A stretch of 64,000 nucleotides of DNA from Pagrus major (Eukaryota; Chordata; Actinopteri; Spariformes; Sparidae): the NCBI RefSeq assembly GCF_040436345.1, contig NC_133237.1, forward strand, positions 19,535,749 through 19,599,748, written 5' to 3'. Both the position numbers and the translations under genes were made by a program. The number at the start of each line of letters is the position of its first letter. Position 1 is the stretch's first letter. The notes beneath the pieces are model-generated. The model was not told the origin of the DNA. It did no database searches and saw only the letters and a program-made list of their open reading frames with translations. Positions 38,430 to 49,100 of the stretch are shown here, in pieces.

Positions 38430-38830
38430 TAAAGGGGCAATATGTTCAAAAATTAACTAAAGCATTCAATAGAATGTGAAGAAATAACAGTTTTGACATT
38501 ATGTCGATATCTTTTGTTGTTACTAGGTAGCCCCTTGCCAGTTTGTACCTCAAGAGATGATATTCTGATAGTGAACAACATCAACACTGCCCCGTTGCCA
38601 CAAGTCCAGGCAGAGTCAGCGAATACAAGCACCATGGCTGCACAGGTAACTGCACTTACCAGCTGACAGCAGCTACAGTTAGCAGCTACAGTTTGCAGCT
38701 ACAGTTAGCAGCAGTTAGCGGTTACCCTGTTGATATGCTGCCCCCTATTTGGAGTATGAATTCAACAGGTGGCTGTTTCTTACATATTACATAGTTTGTT
38801 TTAGTGCAATTTTGAGAGTTTTAAGAATAT
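38430..38830. repeat. Interspersed repeat block with internal short tandem words
   Basis: Starts 'ttaaaggggcaatatg' and ends near 'cttacatattacatagtttg'. It contains three to four imperfect 'cagctacagttag' units near 38665-38720. The start resembles the element at 31054-31286. It separates the middle and tail fragments of the SINE-like element, so it may be a later insertion. Confidence 0.45.
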
Positions 38831-38924
38831 TTTGATAATTATCGGGATAATGTTGTGAATCACAATTACGTTGGAAAAGATAATTCCAACTTGAAATGTT
38901 CATATCATCCCATGCCTGTGTTGT

Positions 38925-38990
38925 AAAGCGCTTTAAATGGTTAAAAACACGACGAAAGTGCTATATAACTGCAGTCCGTTTGACATTTTG
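38925..38990 (+). mobile_element. SINE-like element, 3' tail
   Basis: Contains 'gttgtaaagcgctttaaatgg' (first 20 bases diagnostic) and 'aaagtgctatataactgcag' then 'tccgtttgac', matching the usual end of the teleost SINE class (aaagcgc...gctatataa.tgcagtccatttac). Confidence 0.55.
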
Positions 38991-39266
38991 CAACACCACT
39001 AATGAACATTAATGTGTACACATACAGGTTCTGCCCATTTGAGATCTGTCTGTGATAATCCCATCTCGTCTTAACAATTAAACGACACAATGGTAATTTT
39101 TCTGATTAAATTTTTAATTAAAATACGAATTTATCCACAGATTAAAAATGAAAGGCAGAAAAAGCAAAATGTAGCTACAATCAGGCACCAATGATACATG
39201 TTATTTCATATTTTTAACAATTGCGATAACGCAACAATAACATTATTTACTGATCATTATTTAATA

Positions 39267-40716
39267 TTTATTTATTCAACTGAAGACGGGGCGGGCCGAA
39301 GCAGCCCACCGAAGACATTCATGGATTCTCCATTATAGATTAACTGAGTAAAGACCAAAGCTGATCCTACCCCCCCTCCCCCGCCCCACCCCACTCCTCT
39401 CACTACCTCACAAGAACTGAAGATTCAAAATAAAAAAAATTGCAAAATGTCCACAGGAAAAAAAGCAACACTAATTCAGTCAGAAATCAAGAGTAAGAAT
39501 AGAGTGGTATTTAATATCAGACAAGCTAGCTGTTTGAGTGGAAGTGGGTGGAGTGATTAACCACACGCACACACACACACACACACACGCACGCACACAC
39601 ACGAGTACTTTTTTATATAACCATTAGCCCTGAAAAACAGACGACGAAGCTGGTGCAAAGAAAACGAGATGAGCCGTGTGCTGCAGCGACAGCATTGGGC
39701 TACGGTGCAGAGTAGCCACGAGACACGAAGACACACAGATATGGTATGAAAACGAGTGTAACAAGAGTTAAGACATCCCACCGTGGCAGTGGTGGACATG
39801 GCTTGGCGAGACATTCCGGCACTTGTGATTGGAGATTTCTTGATATAAGGGTGTTTTTAAGGTGGGAGTGACTAAGGCAGGACACTTCATTCACAAAAAC
39901 TACCACTGTGGTGCTGCTTTGAATCTGCACCAGAGAACAGATGAATACAGCGGGCGCCCTCAGCACCCACGAGGAAGAGGAAACACAGAAAACGGGAGGA
40001 CTGGGTCAGACGTGTACGGTCGGGTACAGTGGCTGAACCAGATCAGGGAGGAAGTAAACGTCTTTGGAGTGTACTCTTTGTTGTGACATGAGTGTGGCAA
40101 CATCGATAAACTGTCGTGTTAAAATATGGCAACTTCTCCACCAGCTTTTTAAGGTCTAGGTGATAAGAAAGTGGAGGTGAGAGACTCGTAACTCCTGGAT
40201 CTCAGCATGACATCTAGAAAGTGAAAGCAGTGGGTGAGATTAAGGTAGGAGAAACCCTGACACTGCACATGGGGACAATGACATTAGACCCTGTTTAAGA
40301 CTGCAGAGGACAGACATGACAGACAACAGCTCTACCAGAGGGGAGGTTGAGTCATACAGATCACAATCATAAGATTCACAATCATAACAATTACTGTCCT
40401 CGTGCTGTCAGTTTAGAAATCCGTGATATTCATGCAGTATTAACATAGGAAACGAAAAAACAGACCAATAGTATTTTTTTCTAAACATAAATAAATTGCA
40501 AGAAGAAGTTGATGAGAATGGCATCTGGCAGTCGATGTGTTTCTTTACATTGTACTGGGATGTAAACAGATTCTTTTGTCAGCCTGACTGGCATGGCCCC
40601 AGACCCACACACTTCAGTTCCTTCTGACCCGAACCAGAACCTTTCCCCCCTCCCTGCCCTTATCTCCCTCTGTCCTCAGTCCGTCCAGTCCCTTCCTTGC
40701 CTCTGTGGTGTGATGT
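39267..40716 (-). other. cacnb1: Probable 3' UTR of cacnb1 (full-length C-terminal form)
   Basis: Region downstream of the stop at 40717. Two overlapping AATAAA signals on the minus strand lie at 39267-39276. A (CA)n microsatellite at 39561-39602 would be inside the transcript. No coding exon. The extent is inferred from the poly(A) signals only. Confidence 0.4.
39561..39602. repeat. (CA)n microsatellite
   Basis: About 42 bases of CA repeat interrupted by two CG steps. It probably lies in the cacnb1 3' UTR. Confidence 0.9.
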
Positions 40717-41256
40717 TCAGCGGATGTAGACGTCTCTCCCCCAGTCGTCTTGGTTCTTGTTGCGGCTCATGTTGGCCCCCGTGTCCACAGGGTCCTGGCA
40801 GTAACGCTCCCTCAGCTTGGCACGTCCATGCGTCTGCGTCTGGCTCGGCATCGGGGGGTGGTTCAGGTTCTCCTGGTCCGGCTCGGCGCCTTCGTCTTCC
40901 CAGGAGGCCTGTCTGCCGTGATGCTGCGCCAGGTGGAGGCGGCTGCCGCCACCCCCTCGGTAGGGCTCGGGCTCTTCATAGGGGTCAGTCTCAATGTCCA
41001 TGCAAGAGTCGCCTGCCTCGGTGTAGGCGGAGTCCCGGCTGCCCTGGGTCTCCGAGTCGAAGGTGTCTTGCCGTGACAGGCCCCGCCCGCTGCTTCCCCG
41101 TAGCTGGCCCCGAGAGGAGCGCATGTACGTTTGCTGCTGCTGCTGCTGCTGAGGTTTCCCTCCCAGGTCTGTCTGATAGTCATGCAGGGTGCCACTGCCA
41201 CCGCACTCTGTCAGAGGCCCTTCTCGCTTCTGCTCGCCGTGCACCAGGTACGGCCC
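40717..41256 (-). CDS. cacnb1: cacnb1 last exon: long beta1b-type C-terminus and stop
   Basis: Acceptor ctgcag, 179 codons plus stop. Encodes [20 protein letters not shown], a seven-Gln run, [43 protein letters not shown], and ends [14 protein letters not shown]. These match the mammalian CACNB1 C-terminus (SRQDTFD...RNSAYTELGDSC...ETDP...WGRGVYIR). The middle is poorly conserved and low complexity, as in other vertebrates. A 251-residue open frame on the opposite strand at 40593-41348 is a GC-rich shadow of this exon. Confidence 0.96.
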   Translation of the reverse strand, partial: GPYLVHGEQKREGPLTECGGSGTLHDYQTDLGGKPQQQQQQQTYMRSSRGQLRGSSGRGLSRQDTFDSETQGSRDSAYTEAGDSCMDIETDPYEEPEPYRGGGGSRLHLAQHHGRQASWEDEGAEPDQENLNHPPMPSQTQTHGRAKLRERYCQDPVDTGANMSRNKNQDDWGRDVYIR

Positions 41257-44200
41257 CTGCAGCCAGCCACAGCCATGCCACACAGCGACCATGCAGAGAC
41301 ACAAACAGCAAAACAACCAGACGGTCAGTTGTTAGTCAGCAGGGTTAGCATGAGGCAGGACAAACAAGACAGGACGTCAAAAAACCCACAGTATGACATG
41401 TTTCAGCTTAAAGACTTTGAAAGCATTAGTGTTCACGGCTGACATGCACAAACAAATACATTCATCACTCGATTAATCAAACAATCTATTTCTACTGATT
41501 GATTTCTTCTAAAAATCATGATACCTACCTGCAAACACACTCAAGCAGCTTTTTTTAACAAGCAGACTGAAAATCTACCATTACAACAGTGCCACCTTCT
41601 GGCAGATTGACCTCATGGCAGAAAAAAAAGCAGCAATATCACCTTTAAATCTAACTGAAGAGACATGATTTTACATAAATTAAGAACAGATTTGAAGTGC
41701 AGTTGGCTCTTTTGTTCTTCTTGGATTTATTTTTCTTGCCTGAATAAAAATGTTAGAAGGAGATAAATAAAAAAACACACGTTTCCAGCCATTTGGTGCA
41801 ATGCTGTCGCTCAGGTGCCGTACAGTTAAAGACATTGTGCAACTCATCATCATCATCATCGATGTGCAGCCAGTACTAACTTAGCTGATTAGCACTTTGC
41901 TGTTATAAAAAGATTAAAACTGGACAGAGTGTTAGCAGCAGCCTCCACCAAACGAAGCGTCTCTGTTTGAAGAGGCGGACATGACTTGCTGTTTTCAGGG
42001 GCGGTGCCATGGCAACACGGAGGAGGACAGCAAACTGGATTCAACCTCCCAGAGAAGAAAAAAGTGCAGGAGAAAGGAGGCCACGGAGCCAAAGAGGTGA
42101 GGGTGGGGTCACCAGATATCATTTTACTCTTGGTTACAGCGAAATGGAGGAGGGGGCCACAAGGGCAGAAGTGCCTCATGGGTAATTCCTTTAGTCCAGT
42201 GTGGTTTGAGTTGCTCTCACAGTTTAAGCAGTGCAGGGAAGAAACACTGACCGGCCCAGATGCAGACTAAATTTTCTCGTGGGTGTTGTTAAACTAGCTG
42301 AGTTGGCTCCTGATTAGCTCACTTATATGTAGATTCCCTGCATAGGTGTGTGTGTGTGTGTGAACGTGCATCTGTGTTGTGTTTCTATATACAGCATGAA
42401 CATGATTTTAATGCACTTTTCCTTCAGGGTAAAGAGAGCACGCTGCAGGGTTGAGGTCGAGTTGCCAGAGTTGTCCCCTCCCCCCCTCCCTCCGCTGGAC
42501 TTCAGAGAGCATGTTCTTCCTCTTTCCCCTCATTCGCTACAGCACCGTCCATGTCAGGCCACAGATCCATATTTCTGCGCAGGGAGGTGAGCACCTGTAC
42601 CTGCAGGTTGGAGACGGGCTCAGGGGAGGCGGCCAGGGCTGCCGTGGCCATGGTGCGGTTGAGCAGAGGGTTGGGAGGATTGCTGCTCGGGGGGTGCGTC
42701 GCCTTCCAGTACGCCTCCAGGTAGTCAGCCAGGTGCTCGCAGGCGTCCTCCAGCTGGTTCTCGTCCAGGATGATGTCGAATAATTCCTGCACATGATAAA
42801 ATGACTGTTGGTTTTTCTGTGACTAAACTAATGGATTTTTTTTGTCTTGTTTGAAGAGAAATTCTAGGAGCTGAGCAGAACTCACAGGTGGGCACTGGGC
42901 CAACTTGTCTGCTGCCACCATCTGCACATTTAGGTGTTTAGCCTGGGACTTCCCTCTGGATTTGATGAGCCTCTGGAGGACCTGCAGGGAGACAACAGAT
43001 GAATCATTTACTGAGACATCAATTATTCATTTGGCTGTGCTTGCCCGTTTTTTTCTCATTAATTTTTTATTTTTTTCTCCAATAAATGTTCTCATTCAAC
43101 AAAATAATTTGGACAAATTTAAAGGTGCGCAGTGGAGCTTTTGACCACTTGTAGCGCTAGGGAGCAACGGTTGTATACGCCGGCTCTTGTTGCAGATTTC
43201 GCTTTTGTTTACAACATTTGGGTTCTTTTGTTTGTTTAGAAAACTCCACAGGGCACCTTTAAAGTTATAATATTCAACATTACAGTCCTTGTTGATTTGG
43301 CGATACATCTGCAAGTGTAGTTTGATATTACAGGTCCCAGAAGTCTGGAGGCAGCAACAACAACTTCTTGAGCTACTTTTTATTAAATATAACAGAATGG
43401 CAGCCTGTGTATCTGTTGACGATGCAACCAAGTTAATGCTGTAGGGAAGCGTACTGTAAATAAACAATTTGATTCCAGGGAAGGAACGGCAAACTCTGCT
43501 ACTAACAACTGAAACTTCTATATAGATAGACAATAAAACCTTGTTCAGACTGCCAGGCCAAATCTGACATTTGGCATACCCTGATTGAATCTAGATTGAT
43601 TTTTAGGAAGTCTGAAGAGCAAAAAAAAAGTGATTTTTGCAAATTGTGATCCAAACCACATTTGAAGATGATTTGAAGTTCGATTCAAATCGTATTTGAA
43701 CAGATGCGTCTTGTCTCACTCGCAACTGAACACACAACGATGACGAAAACACAGCAAACAACAGTTCATGGACAGTTTTGCTGAAATAAATTGTTCGGAG
43801 ACGATGGCTCGACATTTCTCATGCTTCGGCGTTGGTAAAGCGCTGTAGTTACCGACGCCTACATCGTTACCAAAGCAACCAGTGCCGATAGGCTGGTGAT
43901 GTTTGGACACAAAAACCAGATCGTGCAAGTAATACTTATATAACAAATAATCGTGCTGACAGTTTGTCTTGATATGCCTGCAGTCTGAACATAGCCTTAG
44001 CACATCATTAAAAAATGCTACAACTCTCAGGTCATCTGTCATCTGACATACCTTAGGTGAGGCTATTTTGATATAGACAATGATGGGAGCCAGGGAGGTC
44101 TTTGCCAGCTGAGAGGGGTGGTTGATGGTGTCTGCATCCAGAGCGACCAGCTGGAGGGTGCGGGCCAGCTCAAAGATGCGCTCGATCTCACTCTGCACCT

Positions 44201-46037
44201 CCGCTGAAGGCCCACAAAGATAAGACACGTAAATACAGCGAGACAGCAAAACGATGATGTAAATTACATCTGTATATGAACTATGCTTCCTTTACTTTGT
44301 GCGCAAGTACATAACCGGCGTTAGTACTTAATCATGCATGTCAAAGTTTTATAAAAAACACTTCCAAGCGTATGAATTCGACTGATCACAGTTAAAGTTC
44401 CATTTAAGCGCCGCTAAATGGAGCAGTGCTGCATCCTCATTCTGTCGCAGCCTCCCAACATTCAGAATTTTCCTTTTTTTTTTCTCCTGATCTTTTTTTT
44501 CTTTTGCGGAGGTAGGAGGCACTTAAGAATGAGATGCCTGTGGCACTTGTGTTAACTAATAATAAGGGCACAGTTTCTCACCAAAACAGAACACAAAAAC
44601 CAAAACAACACCTTCATCAAACAAATAAAGTGGAACGTTAGTGTCTGTTAGCGCTAATAGGAACAGCGGTGTTTGAATCTATCAGGTGAATCACTCAACT
44701 CTGTGGACTGCTTGGGTGTTTTGTTTTCATTGTTCCTCAACAACAGCCTAGAAATCTTGTTATTTAGCATCATGAGTACAGTTCCCCACATTTTTTTTTC
44801 TTTATCAGCGTGTTGACGTGTTAGGAGGGAGATTAAAACGGTGAGACCAGAATGTTCCTCGCCTGTCTGGTCAAACCTCAGCGCCTCCGAGCTGTGCGTG
44901 CTGCCATCCCAGTGGCAGAGAGAGATAACGGGGGCAATGCAATCTGCGGAGAGACGGGCCCTGCACGCGGTTTAGCAGCCTCCAGAGGACTGAAGGATAG
45001 AGCCTTAAAGCTGGAGGCAGAAAACAGAGCCTCCGCAGAGTGATAAGAAACGCGAACTTTAACTCATATAAAGAAATAACAGGAATGGTTTCTATTAACC
45101 TCCAAAAAGACTTTTGCAAATTTGGATTTGACTGCAGCGAGAAACTTGCTCTCCAGCCACGACTACACAGAGTTGACAGAGTTCGTGAGACGAGGTCCGG
45201 CTTCTATAGAGCACATTCTTGGATATGACTGCACACATGTATAGTATATGGAAAGCAGTATACACAGGTCACAAAATGGAAAGTATCGGCTTCCCTCGTC
45301 TGGTGCAGGTACCAGCCGCCCTGCTGCCCTCCCACGGATCTCTCATCCCGCTTTAGTTTAGTGATTCTTGTCTTTTTGTTCGAGACTACAGGCTGTCACA
45401 CAGAAGTATGAGGAACAGAGAAACTGACAGGCAAGCAGACAGGCAGACAAACGATGTATGAGCAGATGATGAATCAAGTGAGAAGAAAAAAGGGGAGGGG
45501 AGGAAGGAGAGAGGCTTCATTGTTCGGTTGCAAGGAGAAGCATACGTACCCAGTACGTCTGAATCAAAAGAGGGAGAGGAGAGCAGGTGGGGCGAGGGAG
45601 AGGATGGACGGGTGAAGGGCAGAAAAGACAGGATGAAGAAAGAGAGAGGAGGCCAGGATCAGACTCAGGCAGTCAGAGCAGGTAAAATTAAAACTAGAAA
45701 ATAAAACTTGACACTTTCAGGTCTTTGGATGATGTACAACAGCACCTACATGACCTTTCTGCCCTTGTAGTCTTGTTCGTTTGATTTAAATGTTTACCAG
45801 CAATTTAAAATGTGTAAATAAGTTTCTAAAAGGACATTAAGAAAAAGATGTGGTGATATTCTGAAGAGCCAAATATATCCTCAGCGCCATCGTGCTCCGT
45901 TGTTTTCCAGAAACTATAAAACAACACATCGGTGAGTCACAAAATGTTCCTTTGTTACAGTGAAACACTTGAGTATATTTTCAGCCGATCCCACGTAGAA
46001 CATCCTGCTGCCGTGAATACTCACTAGTTGAAAATAG

Positions 46038-46116
<79 letters not shown>

Positions 46117-49100
46117 GTCTAAATAACAAAAACATTCAGAGATATGAAACACAGATAGTGAAAGGTATTTAAGATGGATGTTTACCAACATGATGTGATG
46201 AACACAAATGTTTGGATTGGATAAAGCCAGCTTGTTTTTTATTGAGGGAATTTTGAATATGTCTTTTTTTTTTTTTTATCACTCCATAAATCAGAAAATG
46301 CTGTCAAAATCAATTTTCAACATGTTTTGAGGAACACATTGTTCCACAAATCAGATTAGGAATGATCGATGAACAAACCCATCTGTAAAGAAATAACTTT
46401 TCGAGTATAGATAGGAAGAAAGCTGAAAAGTTTGGTGTATATATGTGCTAATGAAAGTGCTACTTTCTGACTCAGAGTATGAGAACAATAATAATTTGAG
46501 ATGAAAGATATGCATTGAAATATATAATAGATATCACCATGACAATTTGATTACTTACATTAAGACTATAATAAACTAAGACATATTTTTTTTTAGTTTT
46601 CTGATATTTTGTTTTAAGAGCCATCCACACCAGGAACAATAATTATAATTATAACCATAATGACGACAGTGTGAGCATCCACACTGATAAAAAAGATAAT
46701 GTTGTGTGAACAAAGGCGCCAAGCTACACGCTACACGCTCCAGCTGTGTCGGCAGATTGGGAAAATGGATACTGATGGCCTGTAACTGCTGTAGGTTACA
46801 CAGAGAAACAAAACAAAACAAAAAACTCCTGAAGGATATGGTCTAATGAAGTTTTTTAAAGATGAGAGGAGTCTGGCAAGTTGTTCAACCGCCAAGGAGG
46901 GTGTGTTTGTTTGTTGGTTGGTTCGTCAGCAGGATTTCGCAAAAAACATTTAATGGATTTGCACGAAACTTGGATGGAGGATGAGTCTCGGTCCAGAATA
47001 GACTCCATTAACTTTTGATCCAGATCAGAAGAAAGGGACGGATCCAGAAATGTTTTTCTCGCTTTATTTAACATTGCGAGATAGGACGTTTTTCAACATT
47101 CTTGTTAATTTCTCAGGGAATAATAATGCATGGAAAAAAAAATCAGGCGTATTTAACAAATTGGCCTGAGTGTTATGCTAGCGGTTGAAGTTATCATTCT
47201 TGGTGTGGATGGCCCTTTAAATATGCAAATTAGGTCATTAAATTAAACATATGAACTAAAATAAACACCTAAATGTGTATTTTCAATGATTTCTTTTTTG
47301 ATTAGTCTGAAAGTAGTCATGGAAGCAAAATAGTTTTTCAGTGTGGTGTTTCTGGTTGTGGCGTGTGCAGATCTGAAGCGTCTCTACGCCGTCTTACCCA
47401 GGCTGGAGCGGGTACTGGAGCGTTCAATGATGGTGTGTTTGCTTGGGTTGTTAAGGACTGAGCGTTTGGCCAGAGAGATGTCCGCTGTCACCCGTGTGAT
47501 GGATATCCTGAAACAGCGATCTAGTTAGTAAGCAGAAACCACTTAAAGCAGAGCCCACCGTGGGTAACAGATGCTCTCATTCTTACCTGCCCTCAAACTT
47601 GTGTTTCAGGAAGTCAAAGAGCGCTTTCTGCATCATGTCTGTCACCTAAAGGCAAAACATCAGGCGTGAGACGGGATACTGGGGAAGTGAAATGTCAAAC
47701 GAGCTAATTTCTTCTCCTTACCTCGTATCCTTTGAGTGACGGCCCGACTAGGATGATGGGTCTCATGGAGGGGACCACGTCATAGGGCGGGACATGCTCC
47801 ATCTGAGCCGGGGAAAGTTCCCATCAGTTCCACAAATCTCACAACAGACGTACAGTTACATATAAATCAATATCAATTCAACACAGATGCCCTTTCTCCC
47901 CTCTGTGAGTGGTCAGATTGATGGATGGTGGGTTTCAGACGCCGGACTCCATTCGTTTTATTGACCGCCTAAGAATGTTTCGGAGGCAGGGATCAATTTC
48001 TCAGTGAAAGCAGCCGCTCCTATTTCTTAGTCTGCTGTCTCACATAATTAAAGTGTCCATAATTAAACCAGACGCCGGGGTGTCAGGAGAGCTCTCGTGA
48101 TTACACTGCTGCCCTTACACAGACGTCACACTTCACACTCTTCTCTTTTTGTTAAGCATCAGCACTTGGTGCGAACTGTCGAGTTCTTGCTGCCAACAAT
48201 TGTTGCAGTACAAGAAGAAATGCACTTTTTAGATTTGTCCTTCAGCTGTTACTTATTTTAAGAAACTCTTCCATCCCAAACCTATCCGTATATGTTGGAA
48301 ATCTAAAAGAAATAAAATCTTTCTTAATAAATCTGTCCCAACTTCATTTAAACCTTTAGGCCTGTTTGCATGGGACTAGGGGAACTTCATGTGATTTAGA
48401 AATGATCCCTTTACATCACTGTTTCTGTCTGAATTTTACTCAAATGTATTGAAATTATCCCTGGATATGATGTCAAGGTATCGACGTAGCATCAGTGTTT
48501 CATAAGCTCTGCATCGGTTCTTCAACAGCCGCATTAATAGTACAGCTTAGAGTTGATGTGCCCACTTTCTGCATGTGTTACAAGCATAAATACACATTTG
48601 CAGCTCATTTAGATCGAGTGACAGATGCTTTGTGACTGTACTTAAACATCGCACTTAAATGTCAATATAGCGGATCTCACAGCACAGCTGTTGACTGCTG
48701 CTCAACATATTTTGAGCTGCAATTAAATCTCTTACTTATTCAGTTGTCTGACAACAGAAAAACAGATGTTTAAAAAGAAATATGTGCTGATTTGCATTGG
48801 ACTAATATAATGCATGACCTCAGTATTTCGCGAAATATGGCAGGACATTACAGACATGGCAGATTCATGGATAACCTCAGGAATTATCTCAAATTACTAG
48901 AGGTGCCCAGGCGCTACTGGGTCAGTGTGAATAGGGCTATTTACGCAAACAGTAGAAAAACGATTAGGATCATTTGGTTTATTTAGAATCAAGATTTTCA
49001 CCTGGATTATTCATTTCCTTCATCTAAAGCCTGATTTGCACAGGACAAATATTACCAGGGGACCTCATGTGATTTATAAATTACCACCCCACATCTGTGT

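Larger units (their letters stand above)
34331..39266. other. Intergenic region between arl5c and cacnb1, repeat-rich
   Basis: No gene supported. It holds a reversed copy of the arl5c-intron repeat (36000-36200), SINE-like fragments (37345-37505, 38200-38285, 38925-38990) and a block at 38430-38830 with short tandem 'cagctacagttag' words near 38665-38720. Confidence 0.55.
44204..47397 (-). other. cacnb1: cacnb1 intron, with repeats
   Basis: No coding exon seen. It holds a (TCTA)n microsatellite at 46038-46120 and a TTAA-flanked TIR element at 46614-47220 with another repeat nested inside. Confidence 0.7.

Noticed and set aside
40593-41348. 251-codon open frame on the plus strand
   Set aside because: It lies exactly antisense to the last cacnb1 exon, is rich in Arg, Pro, Ser and Gly from GC bias, and has no recognisable domain. 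It is a shadow.
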